A DNA stretch of 31,903 nt from Lingula anatina (lineage: Eukaryota; Brachiopoda; Lingulata; Lingulida; Lingulidae), in contig NW_019775442.1 in the NCBI RefSeq assembly GCF_001039355.2, positions 304,281 to 336,183 of the forward strand, given 5' to 3'. A program made the position numbers and the translations under genes. Below the pieces are notes generated by a model that searched no databases, was not told the DNA's origin, and was given only the letters and a program-made list of their open reading frames with translations. How positions within the stretch are numbered: the first letter of the stretch is position 1; every line of letters begins with the position of its first letter. Shown here piece by piece: positions 9,645 to 19,589 of this stretch.

Positions 9645-10489
9645 ATAACAGTGAGTAGATACTACAGTCTAGTAATAGGTGAAACTGAAAGTACATGTAC
9701 GTATTTGAATGTTATTTTTTAACATAAACAACGCTTTTAATAAGACCGATAGTTTATCATAAAATGGTTATAACATCACAAAATGAGTAAATATTAAGGC
9801 TATGAAAGCTTGCAGTAACTGAACGATTACAGAAACAAACGGATTAAAAAGGATAAAAGTCTGTAAATGGGAATTTATTGCCTCTTTAAAAGGATAGACT
9901 CTACAGGTACTTTTTAAAGGGAACTGTTGGAAAAAATGAATGGAGTTTTTATTAGTGAATCTTTTAAGTGTGTGATCAAGTAACATTTTAATTTCCTGTT
10001 CTTTTAGTTGTTGGTATTTTTTTTAGTTCTTTGCTAGTCTTTTTAGTTTTTCAATTTTTATTGTAAAGTCTTCTAAACAATTATTATTATTTGGACATGT
10101 CTTGCACGTGGATGCTCATTTTTAAGGTGACTGTATTGTAATGTAACAAGCATGGCAATTAGGGCCTACAAGAGTACAGGATTCAAACTTCTGCGCATGT
10201 GAAAAGTGTGCTGTAGGCCTACATGTGAAATAAACAAATTGGTGAAACTGGCAAAGCCTGCCGGTGATTACCGTCTGGTTGAATTTTTTTAATTTGCTTT
10301 CTGGTGTCATTTTGGGAAATTATATGGTATATGTTCTGTTGATTGTATATATTAAAAAGTAAACCCATCAGACTTTCCTTAGAATAACATTTACGTTGCC
10401 CTTATTGTCCGGGGATTCCCTTTGTATTCATTAGCGTTACATGTTGCCCCAAGAGAATTTGCCACCCCTCCCCCACTCTTGATAAAGGC
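9645..10489. other. Intergenic AT-rich stretch
   Basis: No supported coding sequence. T-rich runs occur near 10000-10060. One TACATGTA (9692) and one TAGGCCTA (10214) are present. Nothing else stands out. Confidence 0.5.
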
Positions 10490-10975
10490 CCCGTCACACT
10501 TATTCGGAATCAGCAGGAATCAAGCAGAACCAGCCGGAATGAAGAATTTTCAAAATTCGTACTACATTCGGGAAGAAATTTCAAATTGACCTAAATTCTT
10601 GTAAGAATTCCGTTGGAATATTCAGAATGCGCTTGAATCCGCCTGGAATGATTCGTGCACATTTGGGTTGCATTAGCTCTCAAATGCAGCTTGAATGTAG
10701 TTGGAAAACTAGGAATATCGATAATGCTGTCAGACTGCAGTCATAATATTTAGAATACACTTCGATTGCTGGCCGAAATAGGATTTCGGCAGCCATCGAG
10801 ATGCATTCAAGTTGCATTCCCGCTCGTTCTAACAAGTTTTGAAGTGTCTTGCCATTTCGGTTCTCCCTCGAACGCGATCAGAATGTTTCGAATGCTGTCG
10901 TAATACCCTAAGAATATATAGAATGCACTCATAGTGCAGTTAGAATACACTTAGAATGCCATTCGATATTTCTCC
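10490..10975. mobile_element. GAAT-rich foldback-like repeat
   Basis: The segment begins with CCCCGTCACACTTATTCGGA and contains many GAAT or ATTC words at short, irregular intervals (GGAATCAGC, CCGGAATGAAG, GGAATATTCAGAATGCG, TTAGAATACACTT and others). A hairpin near its middle (GCCGAAAT, 3-nt loop, ATTTCGGC at about 10776-10794) suggests a foldback organisation. The CCCCGTCACACTT start resembles ends of interspersed repeats known from several invertebrates, though I cannot name the family. There is no coding capacity. Confidence 0.5.
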
Positions 10976-10980
10976 ACATA

Positions 10981-11130
10981 CAGCTCAAATGAGAAAAACA
11001 GCGCTGTTGAATTATACTTTTTTTATTGAATTTATGCAATTTTTTTGTGAAATTTTCATTTTTGTCATTCTGCCATTTTTGTGCATTATTATTTTCTGCT
11101 TTTTGGTCGTACATTTGACAGCTTTGCTGC
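10981..11130. repeat. Detached piece of the 335-bp satellite-like unit
   Basis: Bases 10981-11080 parallel 13192-13285 (CAGCTCA-ATGAGAAAA, TTTTGTGAAATTTTCATTTTT, TCATTCTG). The following piece, with TACATTTGACAGCTTTGCTGCCTTG, recurs at about 14572-14601. The two pieces are adjacent here but more than 1 kb apart further right. Confidence 0.65.
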
Positions 11131-11492
11131 CTTGATTTGAAATGTACCTCGCTCCAAATTTCAGATTCCATACAAGAGCAAATCGCAAAGGCACAGTGCT
11201 ACACCGGCGCCAACAACTGTATCATGCTGAAGAAAGTGACGAAGATCGCTACTGTTACTGAGACTGAGAGCAGGACTGCGAATTGCAGAGGGAAAAGCTT
11301 GTTCGCTTGTATAAGAAAACTGGAATTCTCATTAATAAACGGATCATATATTAACTTGAGAGTACGAACATTGTAGTGGATAAATCAAACGGATTCCGGT
11401 GAATCCAATCACATAAATGTGTTTATTTTTATTAAAATAGTCTCATAAAAAATATCGACAGACTTCTTAGCTTTTAAACCCTTTGATTTTTT

Positions 11493-11520
11493 ATGTACAG
11501 ACACAGATGTGTCTGTACAT
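11493..11520. repeat. 28-base near-perfect palindrome
   Basis: Arms of 13 bases, ATGTACAGACACA and its exact reverse complement, separated by GA. It could form a cruciform or hairpin. It sits just before a CG-containing stretch (CGTCTGTCGTCACCGTCGTC) and is not linked to any gene I can see. Confidence 0.9.
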
Positions 11521-11639
11521 ATAGCTGTCATCTGCGTCTGTCGTCACCGTCGTCGCCGTGCACTTTTACCGATAACACGATAAGTGGAAAACTGTTTTTT
11601 CTTTTTGTTTGAAACTTACAGAACTGATGAATATTCATA

Positions 11640-11885
11640 ATACGCAGGTCGAGTTTGAAAATCAGAATGATCGGGTCACTTATAGGGAATTTATGCTGTT
11701 TTTTCACATTTTTCAGTATATATGCAACACTGATAACACGATATAAGAAAAACAGATTGGCCAATTGTCATTATACTCACAGGAGGGGCCAATCTTACTA
11801 AAACGCAGGTTGAGTTTGAAAATCAGCATAATCAGTCCATTATTTTAGAAGTTATGCTGTTTTTTCACATTTCCTCACATTCAAT
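11640..11885. repeat. Direct duplication of a 70-bp segment
   Basis: The segment ACGCAGGTCGAGTTTGAAAA through TTTATGCTGTTTTTTCACAT at about 11642-11712 recurs, diverged, at about 11802-11872 in the same orientation. A second pair of related segments follows (GTAATAAAGTGTCAAAAATG near 12020 and GTTAAAAAAGTGTTAAAAATG near 12210). Spacing of about 160-190 bp suggests decayed tandem units. Confidence 0.65.
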
Positions 11886-12289
11886 TCTTAGGCATGTTAA
11901 CAGTCTCATTATTGAACTAATAAGATACGTAAAAGTGTTTGTTTGACATTTCCTGCATCTTTACAACATTGTTAGTTGATTTTGTAAAAATGATGGTAAA
12001 CTTGTTATCATGTATTGTGTAATAAAGTGTCAAAAATGGAAATAAACTCATATCATTGCAGTTTGTCAGATGCATTCATCCACTATGTTCAGAATCTCAG
12101 AATGGAGGAAGTTGGACATTTAACACTGTTCTATTGATACTTTTCCCATCTCATCAATTTTCTTCATTGGTCATATAAAAATGGCAGTAAACTGTTTATT
12201 TTGTTTTATGTTAAAAAAGTGTTAAAAATGGAAATAAACCCATTTCAGAACAGTGCTGTCTTGTTTACATTTTGGCATTTTCAATATGT

Positions 12290-13500
12290 GACTTTGAAGT
12301 TCCATGGGCCTGAAGACTTTTGCTAGTCACATTTTCTGAATAACCATGATACTAATATTTTATAATTAAAAATTGATGGTCATTATGCTGTAAAACATTA
12401 TGTAATATTGCATCAAAATTTGAAGAAACCCCTATTTTGGGCACTGCTCCCATGATGACCATTTAAGGAAAATCATGTCACTTACTGTTCTCAAACTTAC
12501 AGGAAAGAAACATGGGACTAAAATACAGCTTCAGTAGGCAATGCAGTCTGTTTGGTAAATTTTTCTGGCAATTAAACAGTTTTTTGTGAAAATTTAATTT
12601 TTCACATATTGGCATTTCCAAGGTGTGACTTAGAACCTCCACGGGCTTGAAGACCCATGCTAGTCACATTTTGTGAAAATCCATGACACTTATATTTTAT
12701 TATTAAAAATCGATGGTCATTATGCTGTTAAGCATTATGTAATGTTGCATCAAAATAGAAGAAAACACAATTTTTGGTGCTGCTGCCTTGATGACCATTA
12801 TGGGAAAACCGTGTTACTTATGACTGTCAAACTTTCAAAAAAGAAACACAGGACTAAAATGCAGCCTGAGTTAGAAAAGCAGTCTAATTGGCTTCTTTTT
12901 CTGGAAGTTATACATTTTAGTGTAATATTCATTATCTTTTTGGCATATTCATTGTGGGACTCGGAGCTCCCATGGACATGAAGCCAAATGGTAATCATAT
13001 TTTCTACATGTCCATCCTATTTATAGTCAATAAACAAAAATTGGTGATAATTATTCTCTAATTTATTATGTAATGTTACATCAAAATTGACAACAATCTT
13101 TTTGCACTGCTACTGCAAACATTATGAAAAGAAAACTGTGCTACTTATTATAATTTTAAACTTACAAGTACGATTTTTAGGATTGGCCTTCAGCTCATGA
13201 GAAAACCAGCTCTATTGGATTATCATGTTTATTGTATTTATGCATTTTTTGTGAAATTTTCATTTTTCTCATTCTGGCACTTTCTAAGTATAAACTTGAA
13301 CTCTGATGGGCCTGAAGCCTTATGCTTTTACTTTCGTCTGTGTTACCTGTTGTGCATAAGTTGATGTTGACTGTGCAGTTAAACATAATGTATTATTGCA
13401 TCAGGATTGGTAGTCTCCTATTTTGGGCATTATGGTTTTGTGCTTTTCTTAAGGTGTGACTTATGGGCCTGAAGACCTTTGAGTGGGTCAGTCTGTAAAT
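12290..13500 (+). repeat. Satellite-like array, monomer about 335 bp
   Basis: The anchor word GGGCCTGAAG or a close variant occurs at 12306, 12643, 12974, 13308 and 13465, spaced 337, 331, 334 and 157 bases. Between anchors the same motif order recurs: CTAGTCACATTTTCTGAA, ATTGATGGTCATTATGCTGT, CATTATGTAATATTGCATCA, ATGACCATT, and TTTTTGTGAAAATTTAATTTTTC. This gives three full, diverged monomers and a shortened fourth. Short open frames inside are not conserved between monomers, so I see no coding role. Confidence 0.8.
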
Positions 13501-13698
13501 TACCCTTGGGTATCACTAGATTAATTTCAGAGTTATAAAGTCATTTGCTTTAATAGGCCATTAAATGAGATTACGTAAAGCACACTTGTTGATATTTCCC
13601 TGTAAACTCCCAAAGGTAAAGCTCTCTGCTAGATTAATAATAAGGAAGCAGTGATAATTATGCAGGTAAATTTTGTTTAATATTGCAAATAAGTTTTA

Positions 13699-13747
13699 AA
13701 TATATATATATATATATCTATCTATATATATATATATATATATATAT
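13699..13747. repeat. (TA)n microsatellite with CTATCT interruption
   Basis: Nearly 50 bases of alternating TA, interrupted once by CTATCTA. Likely length-polymorphic and prone to assembly error. Confidence 0.95.
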
Positions 13748-13794
13748 CAAACTGGAAGATTAAAAGTTTGAATAGCATCTTCATTGGAATTATA

Positions 13795-14030
13795 TTTACC
13801 TCAAGCTCTGCCAAGGAGGTTATATTTTCACCCCTGTTTGTCTGTCATCCACATAACACAAAAAGTTATGGACTGATTTTGCAGAAATTTTCAGGAACTG
13901 TCGGAAGTGGGCCAAAGAGGACAATGATTAATTTTTGGTGGTGGTCCGGATCAATAATCAATCAATTATCAATAATAATCAACAATTGCTGCCTTGGCAG
14001 AGGTCTGCACTCTCAAAGTGCTTTTCTAGT
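13795..14030 (+). mobile_element. Common 'GCCAAGGAGGTTATATTTTC' interspersed repeat
   Basis: Non-coding element with an 11-bp inverted pair, CTCTGCCAAGG at 13806-13816 and CCTTGGCAGAG at 13993-14003. The inner order GGAGGTTATATTTTCACCCC, TGTTTGTCTGTC, AAAAAGTTATGGACTGATTT, AAATTTTCAGGAACTGTCGG, TGGTCCGGATC and GGTCTGCACTCTCAAAGTGC is, from memory, that of a widespread metazoan miniature element. It lies within the outer part of the satellite-like block. A fragment resembling its right end (GCAGAGGTCTGGACTTTCTG) occurs near 28100. Confidence 0.75.
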
Positions 14031-14082
14031 TTTGTTGTTTTCCTTTATAATTTTTTCTCAAACACTTGCATTTGTGACTTTT

Positions 14083-14114
14083 AGCCCCAGGCAGGCTCTC
14101 ATCTGCCTGGGGCT
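14083..14114. repeat. 12-bp GC-rich hairpin
   Basis: AGCCCCAGGCAG and CTGCCTGGGGCT pair perfectly around an 8-nt loop. The stem is unusually GC-rich for this region. It could act as a transcript hairpin or be the remnant of a foldback element. Confidence 0.85.
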
Positions 14115-14149
14115 CTGCACATTTTCTGTATTTCTACATAAGCAGTTGT

Positions 14150-14605
14150 ATTGTTTTTTATGTCTTTAAACATTATGTAATATTATTTTATGCACTGTCA
14201 TCATTTTTCAAATATTGAGACTTTCATAATGTGAATTTGAACTCTCATGGTCCTGAAACTGTAATCTTATTGAAGGGGTGGATTGAGACCATCTTCTGGG
14301 TCTTCCGGAAGACAGTCAGGTTATTAAGTTTATATTGACTGGTATCTATTTTTTTCTGTTGGAAGACCATCAAAATGGAGGATGGATCAACATAGATACT
14401 TTGTAATACTGTCAGAAAATATCTCTGGGTCCGCTCCTGTTATTGACCATGTTACCTGTTGTGCAAGATTAAAATTCAGTGTTGACTGACAGTGCTATTA
14501 TAAGCATTATTTATTATTGCATCAAAATTGACAAAATGACCTTTTTTGCATCTTTATTTTCTGTTTTTTGTCTGTACATTTGACAGCTTTGCTGCCTTGT
14601 TTAAT
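14150..14605 (+). repeat. Outlying pieces of the 335-bp unit
   Basis: AAACATTATGTAATATTATT near 14167, GAATTTGAACTCTCATGGTCC near 14232, TTATTATTGCATCAAAATTGAC near 14511, and TACATTTGACAGCTTTGCTG near 14572 all match parts of the array at 12290-13500 or the piece at 10981-11130. They are separated by unrelated sequence, so the block has been broken up by insertions. Confidence 0.6.
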
Positions 14606-16325
14606 ACAAAGATTTAAAGTGGCACCTGTATTCTCCTTATCCATCAACGCCTTGGCGCTGGAAATGAGCACCTTAAACCTAGGAGTTAAACTGGTTGAAC
14701 AAAATCTGTCTCTGCTATTGATCGCAGATTATATTACCCTAATGTCACACTCAGAGGGAGAGTTACAAGGCATGTTAGACTTTCATCTGTTGTGCAAGCT
14801 TTCGAAAAAAGAAAATGTGATGATTATTATTTAATTGATACTTAATCTGTTATTACTATTGTTATACTGTTATTTTCTGTTTTATTATAAATTTTTGCCC
14901 TGCGGATCTTATTAACAAATTGTTCCACAATAGGGCCGGGTAGTCTAGGGGGCATAACCTTATCACCATAATAAAACAGTATTCTATTCTAGTTGTGTTT
15001 TCTCTTTGTATACAGTAATTTGAACAACGGATAGAATAAACCAGTTAGTATAAAAAACGTTTCATTTACATGTGCAAACCTTTCGGCTCCACAAATCTAT
15101 AGTAAACAATATATAGTAGTTTCGGCTCCACAAATCTATAGTAAACGATATATAGTAGTTTCGGCTCCACAAATCTATAGTAAACGATATATAGTAATTG
15201 AGCAATATACGTAGGCCTATGAATGTTTAAACTGCATTGCGCTGGTAACGATAATGATAAAAACCCCATTTATTTGGAATTGAGATATGACCTAGGGATT
15301 CACAACGAGATGTAGGCCTAACTTTTTAGATTGGTTAAAAGTTGCATATTGTCTTCTCTAACACATTCGATTGGTTTTTATTGGGTTCATTCATTCTACC
15401 AGCAAAATCTGACTGCTCCCACTGGTCACTTGATATAATGTTTGATGGCTGATAAAACGTGATTGTTTTGCCGTTATGATTTTAGTTAACCCGAATTGAT
15501 TTCCCAGGATCGGAATCCATAATAGTGCCCTATCACATAACAAAGACCAATGCCTAAATCGAGGCCTCTGTACGGAGAGTGGTCAACTATACATTATTAT
15601 GTAAACCAGGTGAGCACGTCACTTTGCTGAGAGGTATTCAGATAAGACCAAGGTCAGTCGGAAAAGAAAGGAGCCAACAATTTTCACATGTAAGCCAAAA
15701 TTCTGACACCGAAACTTCAGTAACCTGTTGTAAGTACCGTAGAGATAATATAAGATTACACTTCTAATTATGTGTGGACGACATTTTTACAAAACGGTAC
15801 ATTTTCTGTTGAGGTCGTATTGACCATGGGGCACTTGTAACTGACATGAAAGCCATTTTCTCCTAGATGTCCAAAATGAGCTTGAAGTAAAAAAGCTTAT
15901 TTTCTGTTATTATTTTCTAAAGGGAACTCATTTGCCAATATAGAAGCAAGGAGATTATTCCAGTTGTCCACAAACATGTTATTCCATCCAAACAAAGCAA
16001 GACGACAAGGCAGGTGACTGTATACGTAGCTTTTTATTGGGTGCCCTTTGATTCCTAACCATAGCAATTTGTTTTTCAAAGAATCGGGTGCCTCCTGTTT
16101 CTATAGAGTAAACTAAAATAGAAATAATATCACTGTAAATTAAGTTCGTGGTTGCATAGAATGTGTTGGTTTAATATATTTATTCATATAATTTGGATTT
16201 TATAGATCGTCATGAACTCCGAAGTGAATTGGTGTAATAGTTATAGTCTTCTTTATAGAACCCTTAGATACTGTCTCGTGAATCTGAATTTTGTTTAATT
16301 TCATTTCATTTTCATTTAATTCCAG
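14606..16325. other. Intergenic stretch with one minisatellite
   Basis: Apart from the 39-bp repeat at 15081-15197 I see two TAGGCCTA octamers (15212, 15313) and a good donor-like site (AAACCAG/GTGAGC near 15609), preceded by a short frame that reads ASVRRVVNYTLLCKP. The latter lacks a convincing acceptor. No gene is supported. Confidence 0.45.
15081..15197. repeat. 39-bp tandem repeat, three copies
   Basis: Unit starts TTTCGGCTCCACAAATCTAT and ends GATATATAGTAG. Copies start at 15081, 15120 and 15159 and differ at very few positions, so the expansion is recent. Because 39 is a multiple of three, the - strand shows a 13-residue peptide repeat (RFVEPKLLYIVYY), which is a by-product of the period and not evidence of a gene. 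Confidence 0.95.
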
Positions 16326-16467
16326 TGACTCTTTAACTGCCGTTTATGAGATTGGATTCGCCCCCAACAAAGATATCAACCTCGTGTTCGACATCACCCG
16401 CACCCATGTCAAGATTAAAATTGTCTCGCTTGCTGAAGTTTGTCTTATAGTTAATTTGCAGGGTTGA
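16326..16467 (+). CDS. Orphan C-terminal coding exon, family unknown
   Basis: After the acceptor TTTAATTCCAG, one base (T) completes a preceding codon and the frame then runs 46 codons to TGA at 16465-16467. It reads DSLTAVYEIGFAPNKDINLV, then FDITRTHVKIKIVSLAEV and a short hydrophobic end. Codons in the middle end mostly in C or G (GCC CCC AAC, AAC CTC GTG TTC GAC ATC ACC CGC ACC) in an otherwise AT-rich area, a strong coding sign. The strand pattern alternates hydrophobic and polar residues as in beta sheets. I do not recognise the protein. The upstream exon would have to end in phase 2, and I could not find it. AATAAA at 17096-17101 is the nearest clear poly(A) signal. Confidence 0.5.
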
Positions 16468-18169
16468 CATTTGATTTGGTTTAAATGTAATGTTTGCATT
16501 GGGTTGTAATATTCTACATCAAAACGTGTATCAAATGAAGTACAGCGTGTAACGAGTGTTTTATTCATGGAACTTCTGGTAAAAATGGACTAAATCCAAG
16601 CGTCAACCCTGCACGTCACTAGTTTATTACTTGAGATATGTTACTAAGTTGTAGCACACCTCTCTACTCACATCCGATGATTTTATTGTAATTTGTTTAT
16701 ATTTTTGTTTATACCTAAACGAACCTGAAACGACACTTTTGGGGTGTTCTTCAAACAGAAATGACGTCGTTGAAATCTTTTTCTTGCTGAAAAGATGCAT
16801 AAAAACGAAAAATTGTAAAAAATATTGTAGAATTATCACTTTAGGTGATGGCCAGGTAGAACACTATGATGGCACGACTGGTTTTCTGTTTGACTGTAAA
16901 ATATGTGTGGACAAATATGTAATAAGACAATTTGTTGTGCACTGGTAAATGCATGTTTATTCATATCAAATTGGATACAAATATTTATTTTGATGAAGTT
17001 AACTTTTGAAAAGGAAAAAACTCCATTACGTGAAATGCATACAGGAATCTTTTATTGTGGTTTCATTTAAAGAAGTGAGCAAGATGTAAATATTCAATAA
17101 ACTGTTAACGCTGTAATAAAAATTATTACACTTAAAAAAAACAACAGCAGTATGAAATTGTAAAATTTGCTCAAGTAATTGCAGAAATGTCCACACGTAT
17201 TGAAACGGATTTTTATAAAATTGTGAATATGCTGTTATGACGCATGCTAAGAATGAATGGTTTCCGGTGTTTTGATATAGTTTGTCTGATCAGTAATACA
17301 TGCGTAGTTTTATTGCTGGGATGGGGTAGAAATGTTTGTTTTCATAAAATCAAACGAGGGGTTGGGGCAGTTTTTTTGAAATCATTACAGAAGGAAAACT
17401 GACCTTTCGCCTGCAAAACAAAGAGGAAATGTTTAATGTTCACAAAGAAAAAAATGGATTGTAGAAACATTTTCCTTTTGGCATCTTTTGTCAATAAAAA
17501 TGTAGGGCCTTACATGTAGGATTGGCATTTATCGCATCCTTATGCAACTCAAAATTTTGAGAAATTCTCATCAAATTCGTATCGACAACTAGTTGTCGCG
17601 TGTTTCTTTTTATGTTGTTCTTGTACCTGGTACTTTCTTAATTCTATTTTTCGGTCGGTATCAAGGGGTGATTGCGAAGATTATGGAAGATTAGATGCCA
17701 GTCCTGCACGTTCTGTTGGATTATTTTTGCTGAATGTTTCTTGATCACTGAACACCGTTGATGTTTATTAGCATTTTCTGAGTAAATGTGCTTAGTTACT
17801 TTAGGTAAACTATTTTTTTCCATAACCTTTTCAATTTTATTTAGATATTATTATAATTTTTTAAAAAATCACTATGCCTGGGATAAAGTTGTAAACTTAC
17901 TTTGTCTTCATGCTGTTCTTGATTTGCACGACGCGTAAATTTAAGTGTTCACTCAAAATTGTGCCACCTAAATCCTATTTTAAGATTTAAAGAGGGCAAA
18001 AATGATGAAAAATATGAGGTTCATATTCATTTATCTATGAGAAATGCATTCATCAAATTACAGAACTGAATAACATTTGACTGCTGTTTTGTGTTGTGCA
18101 ATCATCAGCATGGCGACATAGAGTAAGGTGTGGTGTCGTGAGTGTGTACCCGCGTGGAAGGGATAACGT
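16468..18169. other. No gene seen; possible 3' UTR at left
   Basis: The first about 630 bases up to AATAAA (17096-17101) could be 3' untranslated sequence of the exon at 16326. The remainder is AT-rich with no supported frame. One TACATGTA occurs at 17511. Confidence 0.4.
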
Positions 18170-18171
18170 TT

Positions 18172-18321
18172 ACAGGCAATTTCAAAGGGGGGAGAGGAGT
18201 CTTTTTCTGAAAAATGGACCTTTTACCATTAAATCCTCATGTACCTGGATTAAATTTTACCCAGCAAAAAGGGTGGTTCTTTTGATCCCCACGAACCCCC
18301 CCCCTCGGCTACGGGCCTGGC
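18172..18321 (+). mobile_element. hAT-like miniature element 'CAGGCCCGTAGCC', copy 1
   Basis: The right end GGCTACGGGCCTG is intact; the left end has decayed to CAGGCAATTTC. The interior matches the copy at 25545-25709 in the same direction: TCTTTTTCTGAAAAA, GACCTTTTA, TGTACCTGGATTAAATTT, ACCCAG, GGTTCTTTTGA, CGAACCCCCC. Confidence 0.8.
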
Positions 18322-18750
18322 TTACATGAGATCCTATGCATTTTGGATGTCGTTACTATTATCTTGAATTTGGAGAAATATGTCCCTCGGTGAAATTTTC
18401 GATCAGTCATAAGACGAATACACCAATTTCAACTTTGAATGGTAGTTGTAAAATATATCACGTCCAATCTTCAACAAAAATTATTTATCTTGAGCGACAA
18501 TTTTCAAAATGCCGACACATTTAGTTGTAGATAGTTGTATTTAAGCTTGATTTACACCTCGAAATGCGAAGTCGTTATGAAAATTGCTTTTTATGTAGAG
18601 CCAAAACGTAATGTTTAGGTTTTTGCATACATCTGTGTGGTGCAATCGCTTGTATTTGTTATAAGAAGCGTACATAAAAGTTGTAATAGATGTAGTTTCA
18701 AAATGTAAAAAATTTCATATGTTCATTCCTGACTTTCTTTTCTTCATCTC

Positions 18751-18827
18751 GACTCGAACCTTTGGTTATCCACTCAGCCAGTCGTCATTTTCTCTTTTGT
18801 GATCTGTCGCCTTACCTATTGAGCCAC
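18751..18827 (-). repeat. tRNA-like module 1 (SINE head or tRNA relic)
   Basis: On the - strand GGTTCGAGTC (18751-18760) is a full B-box match. AGTGGCTCAATAGGT (about 18813-18827) fits an A box, with spacing suited to RNA polymerase III internal promoters. A second A-box-like TGGCTGAGTGGA lies just before the B box (18769-18780). No complete cloverleaf is evident. Confidence 0.45.
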
Positions 18828-18930
18828 TCCCTCAACTTGCTTTTCGTCATTCTCACGATCCTCTTGTAGTTGTTCAAATTGTTTGTTTGGGTTTATTTTT
18901 GCAAAAGGTTATTTGCTGGGACCTAGAAGC

Positions 18931-18997
18931 GCCAGGAATCGAACTGGGGACCTTCTGTCTCAGAGGCAAGCGCGTTACCTACTTCTCTAAGTGTTCC
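18931..18997 (-). repeat. tRNA-like module 2
   Basis: The - strand reads as a near complete tRNA-like body: TAGAGAAGTAGGTAACGCGC, then TTGCCTCTGAGACAGAAGG, then CCAGTTCGATTCCTGGC. It has a T-arm stem CCAG/CTGG and a one-mismatch B box. The A box is weaker and the acceptor stem does not pair well. I read it as a tRNA pseudogene or the head of a tRNA-derived SINE. Confidence 0.5.
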
Positions 18998-19078
18998 CAC
19001 CCACCCTCCCCGGGTAGACTTTCTTCTTATAGTAACCAAAGGAAAATTTTAATAGCAACCCTTTGTAATTCCAAAGTG

Positions 19079-19133
19079 CCCGAGCCAGGAATCGAACCCC
19101 AAACCCAGGCTACCACTAAGCCATGTGGTCGTC
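19079..19133 (-). repeat. tRNA-like module 3, shortened
   Basis: The - strand contains TGGCTTAGTGGTAG (good A box) and GGTTCGATTCCTGG (perfect B box), only about 12 nt apart, so the anticodon arm is missing. It has the same orientation as the two modules to its left. Confidence 0.5.
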
Positions 19134-19444
19134 AGTAAAAACACTAACACATTTTGTATATTCAATAAGTGTTTTATTAAGAGCAAAACAAATTGCTATT
19201 TATTCGATTATTTATAAGACACGTATCTTTAAAACATCATTGTCTTAAGTTTTTATTATTACTGCAAGTTTAAAAGGGTTGGAGTATCTGAAAGAATATG
19301 ATTGATGTCTGCATTTAAACTCACTTACAGGTGTAACAAACCTAACATTTTTATCTATGCGATTTGACAAATAAACTATCTACCGCACGAATTGTCTTAT
19401 GTTTTATTTAAATGACACAAACAAAATATTTCAACTGAAAAAAA

Positions 19445-19586
19445 CATTGGTGGATCTAGTCTCCCCCTCCCCCTCCCCCGAGGAGAGCGACCCTTTCTGG
19501 ACTCACGTGATCAAGTCCTCCAAATACTCCATCTCGCCCCAAAGGTCAACATATGACCCCATCCAAATATCCTTGATCCACCAGTG
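19445..19586 (+). mobile_element. Miniature element with 'CATTGGTGGATC' ends
   Basis: Left end CATTGGTGGATCTAG and right end CTTGATCCACCAGTG are inverted copies with two mismatches, 142 bp apart. C-rich sequence (CTCCCCCTCCCCCTCCCCC) follows the left end, as in 'CACTGGTGGATCCAG' type miniature elements of marine invertebrates. The open frame through it has no sign of selection. Confidence 0.7.
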
Positions 19587-19589
19587 TTA

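Noticed and set aside
12673-12981. 102-codon frame on the + strand within the 335-bp array
   Set aside because: The frame is not preserved in the neighbouring monomers, so there is no sign of protein-level selection.
13768-14169. 133-codon frame on the + strand
   Set aside because: It runs through a known-type non-coding interspersed repeat and its flanks.
10981-14605. LTR-like direct repeats flanking a 3.4-kb interior
   Set aside because: The shared segments are pieces of the same tandem monomer that also occur inside, there is no primer binding site or polypurine tract that I can see, and no coding interior.
15066-15269. - strand frame with 13-residue repeats
   Set aside because: It is created by a 39-bp tandem repeat whose period is a multiple of three; no flanking coding signs.
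18096-18329. 77-codon + frame
   Set aside because: Most of it lies inside the 'CAGGCCCGTAGCC' miniature element, so it is not a gene.
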